The notes beneath the pieces are model-generated. The model saw nothing but the letters and a program-made list of their open reading frames with translations, was not told the origin of the DNA and did no database searches. The position numbers were made by a program, and so were the translations under genes. A stretch of 64,000 nt of DNA from Aphis gossypii (lineage: Eukaryota > Arthropoda > Insecta > Hemiptera > Aphididae): the NCBI RefSeq assembly GCF_020184175.1, contig NW_026083123.1:1-64000 (forward strand), written 5' to 3'. The first letter of the stretch is position 1. Each line of letters begins with the position of its first letter. This document shows positions 1 to 11,970 of this stretch, one piece after another.

Positions 1-850
1 TAGTCACAATTTTTTTTATAAGCGTTTATAGTTCAAATTTTTACGAAATCTGTCGAAAACGTGAAAATTTGCAAGTAATTTTGTGGTTGGAAAATCGTAA
101 AAAATTTTTCTTTTACAACTAAGTTTTGAAAATTTGGTACAAGGTTCTCCATACATTTTTCTTCAAATTATCTGTAAAAAAAACTCTACCGGATTCAGAC
201 AAAAAATTTTTATGAGTGTTTGAAATTTAAATTTTTACAAAACCGCGTTAAATAACGGTTAAGCCTCAAACGATTTTTGATATTTGTTATTATTCAAAAA
301 GTATAAGTCGTAGATACTTGAAAATTTTACCAGTTATTTAGATTGGCATTTTCTTTACATGATTTAATTTTCAAAATATTTTGAGTTTTTTTTAGCTATT
401 TATAGACAACTGAAATTTTCAACTTTTCTGAAAATTTTTTTTTGAAGGGTCGATAAAATTTTTTTGGCCCTATCAAAATACTTGAAAATTTTATACAAAG
501 TTCTTCATATGTTATTCTTATGGTGATTAAAAAATTATAAGAATACATAGGCACAAATTTTTTTTATTAGCATTTGAAGTTCAAATTTTGACGAAAATTC
601 GTCAAAATTATGAATATTTGCAAATTATTTTGTAGGTATAATTCATAAAAATGTTTGTATAGCTAAGAGTTGAAAATTTAATACAAGATTTTTCATAAGT
701 TTAGCTTACAATAATTATAAAAGAACTTAAATGTTGGTGTATTCAGGCCATTAAAACATAAACCACCTTTTTCACCAACCACTGGAAATTATATCCTAGG
801 CTGACAAATAACCTTCGTTCAGAATCGTTTTTCGTATACAATGATACCTA
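1..850. repeat. AT-rich dispersed repeat, internally repetitive
   Basis: No gene is seen. Two related stretches occur at about 21-110 and 569-660, both running from a 'gttcaaatttt-acgaaa' core to 'aaatttgcaa-t-attttgt'. Related 'ttgaaaatttgg/atacaa' stretches occur near 127, 482 and 669. The last ~90 bases, from about 760, are less AT-rich and look like the end of another dispersed element, but I cannot assign a family. Confidence 0.5.
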
Positions 851-886
851 TCATTGCATTCAAATTTAACCTATCCTAGTCCGAGG

Positions 887-3333
887 TTAACCCCACCCCC
901 TAATGTACAGCAGAACGGTACCCACTTTCCCGCTTTTTTTTGTTTTATTTATTTGATATGCTCTAAGATGGGAGTTATAAAAATCAATTTCTATTTGTTG
1001 TACAATAAACTGAACTCTGGAATTTTCCTTAACAAATATAATTTCTAAAATTTCATACACACAAATTTCATCATTAAAATTTGTTAGGAAATAACCTATT
1101 TTATATAATGTACTCTTAAATTCTATCAGTGAGTAACATATATATTGGTTACTTTTTAAATGTAGAGCTCTTAAAATAAGCTGATTGTAATTACTATCAT
1201 TCACATATTTATTATTTAGATTATTTTTAACATTAAGAGAAGAATTTAGAATATTGTATGCAAATTTGTATTGATATTTTTTGGCTAAGGACAAACAAAT
1301 ATTTTTCCTTGATGTAATGGCATGTGCATATAGTTTTATCTCTTTGTGTTTGGCCTCATACCTAAAACACCAAAAATGTTTAGGAGGACCAGAGTATTTG
1401 ATAATATTTGGATAATGAACTAATAGATGGTGTTTAGGTTTTAATGTATCCTTGAACAATGTGATATAGTCATACTATGCTTTTCTATTAGTTGTTGTAG
1501 ATGGAAAATTGTTGCATAAGAAATTTGACATGTGAGTAAAATTTCAATGATTTCCAAAAAATTTAAAAAAAATAACCACACATTATCATCCTCGGGAATT
1601 AAATCTCCTATGATTAAAGAAAAATAATAAACAAATGTCATCATTTCTCTCGCTAACATTTTTAAGTGAAAGTTTGTTATATGAATAGGTTTTATAGGAG
1701 GTGATATATTTCCTACTTCTATAGGGCCATAGTTAAAATGCTTTTTTCTATAATTTAATGTTTCTAGAGAAAAGATCTTGACCTCCTCAGTATAATAATT
1801 AATTATATGACATAAATTATAATGACAAATACCTTCGAAGATATCATGCATTATATCAATATTGTAATTAGTAATTACATGAAAAGAATTTATCTTATTT
1901 TAAAACTGAATCTTTATAAATACCAGTTTGTGCTTGAAGTCATTAATCGCAATATCATCTACATAATTTAAAGAATTACGGAGTAATGAAGGATTTTCTT
2001 TATATAAATGTTTAGTTACAGTTTTATGAACCTTACAAAACCTACAAAAAAAATTTGCCGAAAATGATTTACTAAATTCGGTAATAGTGTTTAATCCTAA
2101 ATTATCACCGAGAAATAGTCCTAAAATAAAATATACTTCTTGTGTACCATTTTGGGTAACTATATTGATTCCATTTACCTTAAGATCATTTATTTGGCTT
2201 ATTAATTTATTTAAGCATAAATCATTTCCAAATTCCTTCATATCTACAGCCTTTATTAGAGCAGCTAAATGTATGTTTATAAGTTTTGATTGATCAGATA
2301 AAGGGAAACTATAATAAATTGCTGAATCAGAATGTACAGATGCGTGTGAACCTAATGGGTTATTAATTTCAAAGTCATCTATGTACATAAAATATGGAAT
2401 AACAATTTTATTTTTATATGGAGCAATTTTATGTTTCCATAACTGCCCTTGAATAAAGTGTTTAATTTGTGTTTCATTATTTGAGCTGATTTTTAGCTGT
2501 TCATACATTTTTAAAGTAATATCAAAATTGTTTTCATGTTCAAAAAAAGTTTTAAATTGAAAATGTAATGGTAATAATACACCTTTAGTAACATTGTCAT
2601 TATATATTGTTTCACCACCATTACAAACTAAATTAATTTCATCATTTATATTAAATTGTTGGATATTATTAAATAAATTATTTTTGATTAACCAACTGTT
2701 TAAAGAAAATTCTGTGCTACAAAAATCAAATGTATTTGTAATTGCTGTTGTAATTGTGTGTAAAGTTGATAATAAAATAGGTGCTTTAATTATTTTTTGT
2801 GTGAAACTAGTAATTAAGTTTTCTATTGGTTTAATTAAATTTTTTTCTATTTCACGTTGGATTTCGAAAACATCTTTTCTACTAAAATTATTTTTACTAA
2901 GCAACGATAAGGTAAATTTTACTGCAGAAGTATGAAATAAGTTAATAGAATTATTAATGTCAAAAATATTATCTACAGGTGCATGTAATATGGGGTTGTC
3001 ATCAGGGGTGTTATAGGTATCAATGATGGCATAATTATGATTCACATGTTGAGGTGAATCTATTATGTGATTCAAATTTGTATCAATATTATTACTTTCA
3101 TTATTATTGCTTAAATTATTAAATATTGTTGATTGAGTTGGTACAGTAATAGGTTTCCTTGCATGTTTTATTGATACGTGTCTTTTAGAATTTTTTAAAT
3201 TGGGGAATGATTGAGTACATCCAAATTCTGTACACTCATACGTACTTGAAGATTTTAGTAAGTGAATTATTTTATAATGTACCACCAGTGCCGAAAAAGT
3301 TAAAATATTTTTTTCACAAACAAAACAAATCAT
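887..3333 (-). pseudogene. Broken C2H2-finger transposase-like gene (CMC/EnSpm-like or KDZ-like)
   Basis: Three consecutive minus-strand reading frames (3333-1900, 1851-1441, 1459-887) read as one protein broken by frameshifts and a stop. The N-terminal part starts at an ATG at 3333. It has a C2H2-like segment (CFVC, HYKIIH), then a second finger-like pair (CTEFGC, HVSIKH). Its end has a Cys-rich knuckle (CRFCKVHKTVTKH). The middle piece opens with MHDIFEG. The last piece contains LKPKHHLLVHYP and a downstream RYEAKHK. From memory, these motifs recur in animal transposon-derived proteins of CMC/EnSpm-like or KDZ-like type, but I cannot choose the superfamily. The 1852-1899 gap carries at least two frame changes and a stop. 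Another single-base shift lies near 1450-1470. No terminal repeats were found, so this is probably a dead relic. Confidence 0.6.
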
Positions 3334-3615
3334 GTTACCTATTAAATTAATAGTAGTACTTAAAGCAATATAATAATAAACTCTATATATTATATAAACA
3401 TATATTTTTGATATAAGTAAATAGGTACTTACTAACTAAACAATTGTATAATATAAGATATATATCATATATCTACAAATTAATTATCCTAAAAAAAAAA
3501 AAAACTTCTATTAACCTTCATTTATTACTATTTTCTATCTTGTTAACACGTTCACTGCTGACTATAATTTGATATACCTGTCACTATGCTGACGAAAATT
3601 GGGATGTTTTTTTTA

Positions 3616-3689
3616 ATGACGCCAATTGGCGTCATACGCACCCAGCTCAAATATTTTATTATATGCGGCATGACGCCAATTGGCGTCAT
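3616..3689. promoter_or_regulatory. Left pair of subterminal palindromes in piggyBac
   Basis: Two copies of the 20-bp perfect palindrome ATGACGCCAATTGGCGTCAT lie at 3616-3635 and 3670-3689. Matching copies lie near the other end. Symmetric subterminal placement suggests transposase binding sites; this is inference, since other piggyBac elements use different subterminal repeats. Confidence 0.6.
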
Positions 3690-3810
3690 TACTAAATTTT
3701 ATTAATTTAATACCAAATAATTACTCAAAATCATCAATGTAATGTTGTCATATACTTTAATATAAATTGAAATAAACTTTCTTACACTTAATGAAAAATT
3801 AAAATTAAAA

Positions 3811-5563
3811 TTAAAAACTTTTATAAAAATACATAAAAACATATTTCAAAATAATAGTAATAAAAGTATACAACTGATTTGAATCGTGAAATTTTTTGAA
3901 GCATGGTTCTAGACATAGACTGGGCTGCTTTGGACAGCTGGAACAGAAGTATGAAGTGTCTTTTCGTATTTTAGCTAAATAACATAATTGACATCTTTTT
4001 CTATTAGCTCTACCATTTTTTCCAATTTCGTGTGTTTCAGGCAAATGTGTAATTTTTGATGGTAAAGAAGTTTTTGATTTTGGTTGTTTTGGCAATAGTT
4101 TACTTAAAATAGACATACGATAATCATACAATGAAAGTTTTGGGCCAATGTTGTTTTGATTATATAAATAAAATGAATTCATCAACATCATTTGAATAAC
4201 ATGTATGCCAATTTTTTTGTACCACCGTATAGTTTTTCGCGTAAAAGGATAATAACTATTCATTTGATCTTGGTGGTCAATCCCACTCATAAATCGATTA
4301 TAGTTCCAAATAGGCTCAGGTTTCATCTGTTCTTTGCCATTTCGATTTTTAGATATAATCATATTATTTTAAATTCCGTGGATATATAAGTAACCTCTTT
4401 ATCTCTCCATTTTCCAATCATTACACCCTCAGCATACTTTGCAACGGTTTCACCTTTGTTTAGTTTTTTTCTTTGTATACATAAAGGAGTATTTTTTCTA
4501 TTTGTTCTCAAAGTACCAGTACAAAACGTTTTTTTCTCTAGTAATTTTGTAGCTAAATCAAAACTATTATAAAAGTTATCCATGTACAGTGAGTGACCAT
4601 TGTTAAACTTTTCAGACATTAAATGTAACACAACATTAGTAGCTGGCCTTTTCCTCCTATTTCATCTAATGCTCCTGTATAGACGGCAAATTTCAAAATT
4701 AGTCCTTGAGGTTCTGTGAGCATATATAATTTAACTCCATATTATGCCGCTTATTTTGAATATATTGCCGAAATTTAAGACGCCCCCTCCACAACACCAT
4801 AGATTCATCAAGAGAAAGCTCTTTTTTGGATAATATATATTATTCATTTTATTATTAAAATGATTAATTAAAGGTCTGATTTTATATAAACGATCCTGAG
4901 GTTGATCTTGGTTAGCGTCAATACTCGGAGCAAAATGAAAACATCTCATTAAAATCAAAAATCTATCACGACTCATATAGTCCGAAAAACAAGTGAAGTT
5001 GAAGAGGTGGTGTTTTTTCCAGTAGTCATTCAACCTGTTCACTCTTATAGTACCAGTATGAATTATTAAAGCAATAAAAGTTAACATTTCATTTTTATTT
5101 GTCGGTTTCCATTGTGATATACGTGAAGTCGGTGCGCTACCAACACGTAGAAACTCAATTTCGGCATAGATGTTGGTTTGAGAAACCAAAAGATCTATAA
5201 AACTATCGTCAAAAAGCAAAAAAAAAAATGTATAGGATTTTTTTCATTTTCTACTTCAATAAGCAATTCATTTTGCTTAGTAAATGGAAATTCAATCATT
5301 TTATTTACATCATCATCCCAAATAATTTCTGTCTCATTATCAGTAATACGAAGCTGAGTTTGTGTATTTATATTTTGTTCAATATCAGAAATTTCATCAT
5401 CACTCTCAGAAAATTCAATATTTTCACCCATATACTCACTACCAGAATCAGTTAGGTCAAAATTTTCGTCACTATCTGATTCAAAAAGCATTTGTTCGAT
5501 TCGTGTTTCGTACTCACGACTTGTACAGTTCCGTTTTGGTCGAGATGATCCTGGTTCATCCAT
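3811..5563 (-). pseudogene. piggyBac transposase, frameshifted
   Basis: The start is the ATG at 5563 (MDEPGSSRPKR), not the upstream in-frame ATG at 5596. An acidic Ser/Asp/Glu-rich N-terminus is normal for this family. The next segment carries the core (QWKPTNKNEMLTF, RDRFLILMRCFHF). A catalytic-type LDESM motif is present near 4800 but in another frame. Further pieces follow: YMDNFYNS (a second catalytic Asp region), then GIDHQDQMNSYY. The C-terminus is Cys-rich (CQLC, CSSCP, CLEPCF), matching the usual C-terminal zinc-binding domain. Frame changes occur at an 11-A run (about 5218-5228 on the plus strand), at a 6-base A/T run near 4826, and around 4631-4731. As written the gene is inactive. 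Family assignment is secure; whether every lesion is real is less so. Confidence 0.9.
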
Positions 5564-5905
5564 ATTTGTTATAAAAAAAACACTAAAAAAATTCAATGAA
5601 ACCGTAAAAAAAGTTTAAATATTGATAAATTATCGAATCAACGCACTGTAATTTTAACATTTATAACAAAACATGAAATAACATTATGCTTGTCACAACT
5701 CACAAGTGAAAATGATATCAAAAATAATAAACACAATTGACGAAAAAGGTAACAGATAAAACTGGATAAACCAAAATCTAAAATAGAATTATCAAGGTAC
5801 GACTAGCACAAAACGATTAAACAAACTTGAAGATAACGCTGACGAAAACTTATTTGTTTATCCGTAACGCTGAAAAATTATAAAGAAAAGAAAAATCATA
5901 TATTG

Positions 5906-5966
5906 ATGACGCCAATTGGCGTCATCAGCATACGGGAACAATGCTAACTGACGCCAATTGGCGTCA
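5906..5966. promoter_or_regulatory. Right pair of subterminal palindromes in piggyBac
   Basis: The 20-bp palindrome is complete at 5906-5925. An 18-bp version lies at 5949-5966, directly against the right inverted end. These mirror the left pair and are the likely transposase-recognition region. Confidence 0.6.
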
Positions 5967-5985
5967 TCAGCAGTGAACGTGTTAA

Positions 5986-8900
5986 TTAAGCATGCTTTAT
6001 TTTATTGTGCCTATTTATTTTAGACTTAGAAAAGCTAAACTTGAAAACAAAATTTTTATGAAAATGTGAATGACAGTTGGTGTATAAATTTCTAGTGTTG
6101 TAACATATTAGTTAATTAATTATCATAATTTACATCATAAAGTTTAAGTGCACAGTGGTTGCTGTATACATATATAAAAAAAATTACTGGTAATAAAACT
6201 AGTAACAACCAAGTCCAACTTTCAATATTTATACATCAAACATACATTTAGAATATTATAAATTCAAAATAAAAGTATATTGGTACAAAGATATAAAAAC
6301 TAATAATCATCAATTTAAAAAATAATAATTTTTTTTTTTAATATAGATCTATAATAACTAATAAGTGTATTATTTTTAATCTTTAGCATTACAAATTACA
6401 TTGAAATAAAACTTTGAAAAATACGAAAATTTAAAAAATGATTGATGACTAAATTAAAATGAGTTCCAGAAAATGATCGGCGACTGCATTAAAAAAAAAC
6501 TATTCTGTATAAAAACTATGTTGCATATTTAAAACTATAATATAAATGTACTTACACAGATTTTAATCAGGAATAAGATGTTAGAACACGACAGGCGATA
6601 GCTATAGGCAGCAGAGAGCAAAGAAACTAGAGAAACGTTCTGTTCGATGTCAAATTTAAGAGTAATTACTAGCACTAGCTGGTCTATAATTTTGAATTTA
6701 TGAGTGGAAAATGGTTGAAGTCTTATTTTGCGATCTCATTAGACTTTTCTCGTAATATGACATTATTGATAAATGATAACTAAAATAAGTAAACCATATT
6801 TTGCGCAGTAAAACTTTCATATACTTAGTATAATTTGTGTACCTACTATCTGTAGTAAGATGATTAGCTAATAGACTAAAATATGGAAGACATTAACTGA
6901 TTCATATTTCCAGAGAATACGTACAATCTCACATACTTAATTATTAGAAAAATCATGTAGGTATCTGGATAATATTACTGGTACCACTAATAGTATTAAA
7001 GTTTAATAGTTACTACTAACTAGTACATAGTATAAGACATAAGTAATAATAATACCATAATTACCTTGAAATTAAGCGACTCCTCGTGATCCTTAGTTTC
7101 ATTTTTTTCATATAGGTAGGTACAGCTTTAATGTTCTTCAGAATATAAAATTTAAAAAGATCATTATCTAAAATACTGAATTTATAATTTACCGCGAACA
7201 TTATAACTTTTATGAAGTAAGATACAAAAAAAGTTATTGAAATTTGAAAAAACATAAAATACGAATTTTAAATAACAATATTTTTTTTGTTTCAATCATA
7301 ACAATCAAAAAAACGATACGACGGAAATTATTGTCTTCTTTAGTATTGTGTAGGTATGAATTTCTTTTTCCCGCAAAACAATTGCTTACAAGCATGCTGT
7401 TTACGGGCACGTACCGGTTTCTTAAGAGGACTACTCCACACTTCCGCTTTTTAAGAGGTTATATAGGTACTTAATACTTTTTAATAATTTATGTCCAATC
7501 TCGATTTTTGAGGACATAAGTTAATAATGTTTTTCATGAAATATATAGGTAGAAATATTGAGCCGAATTGTTATTTTAAACATAATATTTATACATTTAA
7601 TACTATTAATTTTTAAAATAATAAAATCTGTATTAATTGTTTAACTATATTTTATTAAATAATAACTTTAATATTTTGTAAGATCTAAAAACCAAATTTT
7701 TATTTTGAACATAATGTTTATTAATTTAATAATCTATTTGATCAAAATAATAAAAAAAAGTTCCATTTTAAAAATTTTATTTATTTATTTATTACCTAAA
7801 TATTTTCTAAATTCTACAAGCCCAGTTTATTATTATAAACACATTATTTATTAATTTTATAATAATTTTGTATAACTAATAAAATTTTTATTATTTCAAT
7901 AAATGTATATTTATTAAAAATTGATAATTGCATATTATTATTTATACCAGTGATATTTGGTTCAGTGTAGTCATCAACTTACAATTATTAAATACTCTTT
8001 ATAATAATTTACTCATAAAGTAATGAAAATGGAGTTGAACCCTTTAATTTATTAATACCTGTAGTTGTTAACAAAAAAAAATAAAAATTTCAAATCCTAG
8101 AAAACGCAGCAACTTTAATTGTTATTTTAAGCAATCAGAGTGTAGTTACCTATATCATTGATTAAATAGAATATTTAATTCAATTTTACTATAAATTAAC
8201 ATAATATTGTGTTTTTATTTTAATTCTGTGTATTTTGTTTTATTAGTAGAACGTCAAAATGTAACTGGCGTCATGACTAAATAAATAATAATTTATTTAG
8301 TCATGACTGGCGTATACTAAAACATTTAGTAATCATTTACAAGAATTGTTTGCTTTGCGTTTTCAAAAAAACAATTCATTACCATCAAATTATGAGCAAT
8401 ATATACACAAATTATTAAAATAATTTTAGTAATAAACATAACATTATTTTGTTTAAGTATCAGAAATTAAAATATTACTATAACGTTGTTGATAAACTCC
8501 CGCTACCATGCACAAATCGTGTCATTATTTACACAATTTTTTTTTTTAATATACCTAATTATGATGGTAATTTATTAGCTTGAAATTTCTCCATGAAACG
8601 CATGTTCATAACCAATTATGTGTTATTTGTCTTGAAATAGTATGTCACGTAAATAATAGTTTCCAGATTAAAATAATTACACTTAAATGAATTGTAAAAT
8701 GAATACGTATTTATTTGTCATACAGTTAATTTTTATTATTAAAATTAGTATAAATATTAATAAATAAAATATGATAACTACGATAGGTAGTACAACGCAT
8801 ATAAATAATATAATATACTCCGCATATAACGTTGTACGTCTACACTATAGCAATGCAGTATAATATATTAATATGTTTACATGATTGGGAACGTTGATAT

Positions 8901-9060
8901 ATAATTATACTTTTCCCTACATAATTCATTATTGTTATTATTGAAGAAAATACATTAATAGATGTTACAATTTAACTACATAAGAACAAATTATTTAAAA
9001 TGTTTTTTTTTTATCTCATAATATTTTACTGTAACAAACATATTGTTATCTATAAGAAAG
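5986..9060. other. AT-rich intergenic DNA, no gene seen
   Basis: There is no coding signal: only short chance reading frames, long A/T tracts and repeated 'tttattaat' stretches at 7560-7930. The one clear structure is a perfect 15-bp inverted repeat with a 4-base loop at 8272-8305 (arms CATGACTAAATAAAT and its complement), possibly a short foldback or MITE remnant. I see no RNA genes. Confidence 0.5.
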
Positions 9061-11868
9061 TCACTTGTACATAGTAAGAGCAGTGTCTCCATCATTAGGA
9101 GGGTTTTCAATTTCCCAATCTCCATAACGTTCTGTGGTTGTTGTTGTTGTTGTTTTCGCCGATGATCTAAAACTTCTCCTTTCTCGGATATTACCTATAT
9201 TGAATAGGAATGTATATAATCCCTTTAGACTTCCAATACCTAATGGGAAATGAAATGTTTCCTTTAGAAGTGAGTAGTCCTTTAGCTTTTCAAGAAGATT
9301 TTTTTTCTTAAAGCCAATTTATTCTTGATAAATGTTATTAAATCCATATCATTTCTTTTATTATCTATATCTGCCTGTTCCTGACCACGATCCAGTTCGA
9401 TTTCAAGAAAAAATGGTGTTGAGTTGTCTTCACCACCTGAAATATTAGGTATAATATACAGTACACTTATGCAGTAGATATAACAATCAAAATGTAACAT
9501 TAATGTATAAAAATAATAAAACAATAATAATATTGGTAATAGTAAAATATATAGTTATAAGTCTTGAGTCTATTGCCTATTAAATTTTTTGAATAATATA
9601 TGGTTTTTAGATTTTGAACGAGACGATGAAAGTATTGATTTTTTAAAGATGTGTATTTTTCTTTCTTTCTTTATTATTTGTTTGTGTATGTGTATTGTGT
9701 ATACTACGTTAAGACTCTAAACGATAAATGAAAATTTTTATGCAGAAAAAATAATACCTATCTATAAATCATAGGCGCGTCATTGTGGCGACCGTGACCG
9801 GAAAATATTGAATAATGTTTCATTTACAATTTCAATTATGTACCAACCCATTGGACTTAATGTTTTACGAGGTGATAATTTTATAGCTATATACTCAAAA
9901 AATCAAAAAATCAGTAAAAGATCCTGTAACCTGGTAGAGAGTGGACTGTATAACACTAATAGTGGGGGTGAGGAGGCTGGTTAACTCCTATGACAACAAA
10001 TATATATATTTAGCGATGGTGAGTGAAGGCACCCTAACACAAATATAAAACAATAGAATTTTATGACTGATAATATATATATAATTATTGCGTCGGTTCT
10101 GCAGAGAAATAATCATACGTGCTAGGGTTAGTAAATATGCAGGCGCACGATCACAAATCGATCGGCGGAAAACGATTGAACAAAATAATAAAAATACAAA
10201 ATACGAGTTACAACGTCGGATAATAAATCGACGACCAATTAATAATAACAAATAATAAATCGCGTGTACGACCTGATAACCGGCGATTTTGATGTTGACA
10301 ACGTGATAACCGGTCGATGATAATCGGCGAGGGCGCTGAATGGAGCTGCGACAGCTGCGCGAATGTTGTTCAGGACAAAACGGGGCAACGACGATGCGTA
10401 CGAGTGTACGTTAGTTCACTGGAATAGAGCGAGCGTGGAAAACATAAAACCACCGGACGACGCGTGCTCGGATGGCAATAACGGTCGCGAACCGTTGCGC
10501 GTGGGCGTTCGTTGTCACGGCGTAGACCGCCGCAAAAGTGACAAAATGGTTGAATATGTTTTAACGTGTTCGCGCGGCGAAATCGACGTCGTATAGGCGA
10601 ACAATACGCGAATAGCGAAAAAGGGGGCACTACACGGGTCGCACTGCGTAAGACGGACGGGCGACGGCACGAACATAGAAAAAATGACGAGGAACACGGC
10701 CACGTGCTTGCACAGCGTAGTACGGACGGGCAAAAGACATGTGGGTGAGTAGACCGGCTTGGGTCGCGCTGCGTAGAAACGGACGGGCGACGGCACAAAA
10801 TACAATAAGCCGGGTGGCAAGCGAGCCAAAAAACACTACGATCGAGAATACGACAAGGCGCGGAACGACGATCAGCTCGGATGAGCTCAGACGGCCAAAA
10901 CAAAAACAATGGCGGAGTAACGGCGACGGGACACCGGCGAAGGCGAGCTTGGTCGCGGCGATATCGGGGGTCCAAAGGTTGGATTACGGACAACGCTCCG
11001 GCGTGACAACATTACGGCACGCTATTGTTACGGCATGACCGCGCGAAATTTAAAATACTTGTATCCAACAACTACACACCAGTTAATCATATTTAATCAA
11101 GTTCACAAAATCATAAAAATAAAACTTTCGGGATTATACACAGATGGCTATAACTACATGAATCTCATTTCGTCTACAGATAAGATACGATTTTAAATTT
11201 TATTTCCCAAGTACTAAAGTAACAACTAACAACATATAATGTGATCGCTTTTCTTTTTGACTTCACGTACAATGTGGTTTTATTATTTATTTCAATTTAA
11301 TTAAATATATATACAATTATTTTTAATTTATATACTAATTTTTTTTTTTAACAATAAAATATGTTTAGTTTTTAAAACAATCAAATGTGCGGTGTTAAAC
11401 TATCAACCTTTCAAATTTTTCTTTTTAATAATATAATAAATGTGTACGATATTGGGCAACCGCCGTCTTTAAAATATATATTTTATATTTTTGTATTATC
11501 ATAATATAAATAATAAATATCAACCACAGGCTTTTGGAAAAGTAGGTACACATTATAGTAGATACCTTATTGTGGGTATAACTTTTTATCCAAAACACAA
11601 ATAATCAAAAAAATTTAATTTTGATATCCAATAGAAAAAAAAGTGAAACTATGGACGGTTTTAATGGGGATTTTAAAGAACGAACCGAATTCTTACTGCC
11701 ACCAAAAACAGCGGTGTCTGCGCACGCTTATGTTAAAAATATAAATAGGTATTATTATAACTCTAATTGCTTACCTTGTAATTCCGAGGGTGTTGTCTGG
11801 GTTGGTAATGAATGTATGATCGGCATAACGACGGCCATCAGCAATATCATAATTTTCACAAACTCCAT
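9061..11868 (-). CDS. Small predicted secreted protein, two exons
   Basis: Exon 1 is 11868-11775. It starts at an ATG and encodes 31 residues opening MEFVKIMILLMAVVMPIIHS, a clear signal peptide. It ends one base into a codon at a GTAAGC donor. Exon 2 is 9436-9061, preceded by a TTTCAG acceptor, and continues the same codon phase into GGEDNSTPFFLEIEL. The tail has a run of seven Thr residues, then ERYGDWEIENPP, and ends TALTMYK-stop. The joined protein is about 156 residues: signal peptide, acidic N-terminal part, Lys-rich middle, hydrophobic-aromatic stretch, and Thr/acidic tail. One lesion is seen: an 8-A run on the coding strand (plus 9299-9306) needs one more A to keep frame. I recognise no family. 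A salivary or other secreted effector is plausible in an aphid, but that is inference. The intron is about 2.3 kb. Confidence 0.72.
10260..11040. repeat. GC/CpG-rich block inside an intron, with internal repeats
   Basis: This block stands out from its AT-rich surroundings and is dense in CG dinucleotides. A ~35-base unit ending ACGGACGGGCGACGGCAC occurs at about 10636-10670 and 10761-10796, with a shorter version at 10709-10734. TGATAACCGG occurs twice near 10275 and 10302. Long overlapping reading frames exist on both strands but look like by-products of GC-rich sequence without stops. It lies within the intron of the secreted protein gene and could be a transposable element, a CpG island or an alternative promoter. 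Confidence 0.5.
11041..11774. other. Intronic AT-rich DNA, nothing recognised
   Basis: This is the part of the secreted protein gene's intron between the GC-rich block and the exon 1 donor at 11774. I see only A/T tracts. The plus-strand reading frame across 11621-11890 is antisense to exon 1 and is not credited. Confidence 0.5.
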
Positions 11869-11960
11869 CGTGTTTGAAGCGAAGCTATAGACGATGTAAT
11901 AATTGAGTGAACACCAAGTAGACAGTAACGCGAAATGACGATCGGGCGCTGCTGCGTGCC

Positions 11961-11970
11961 TTTTTATGAG
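11961..11970 (-). promoter_or_regulatory. TATA-like box upstream of the secreted protein gene
   Basis: On the minus strand the sequence reads CATAAAAAGG. It lies about 95 bases upstream of the ATG at 11868. A transcription start about 30 bases downstream, near 11935, would give a short 5' UTR. Position and sequence fit a TATA box; no expression evidence is available. Confidence 0.4.

Larger units (their letters stand above)
3543..5985 (-). mobile_element. piggyBac element with TTAA target duplications
   Basis: The element is bounded by TTAA at 3543-3546 and 5982-5985. Just inside are perfect 15-bp inverted ends, CACGTTCACTGCTGA at 3547-3561 and its reverse complement at 5967-5981. TTAA duplication plus short inverted ends is the piggyBac signature. 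A self-complementary core, GACGCCAATTGGCGTC, occurs twice near each end: about 3616-3635, 3670-3689, 5906-5925 and 5949-5966. The only coding content is a broken minus-strand transposase. The element is about 2.44 kb, a usual size for a full piggyBac copy, and it sits upstream of the C2H2 transposase-like relic. Confidence 0.93.

Noticed and set aside
779..6160. CACTG at 779 and CAGTG at about 6153 as ends of a CACTA element around the C2H2 gene
   Set aside because: The inverted match does not extend beyond a few bases, and the 3-base flanks (AAC and GTT) are not direct duplicates.
10363..11038. Long overlapping reading frames on both strands of the GC-rich block
   Set aside because: Frames open on both strands at once, have no domain, are Arg/Pro/Ser-rich by composition, and sit inside an intron with repeats. 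They reflect few stop codons in GC-rich DNA.
11621..11890. Plus-strand 89-codon frame over secreted gene exon 1
   Set aside because: It is antisense to the signal-peptide exon, which has a start, donor and in-phase partner exon. The plus frame has no splice or domain support.
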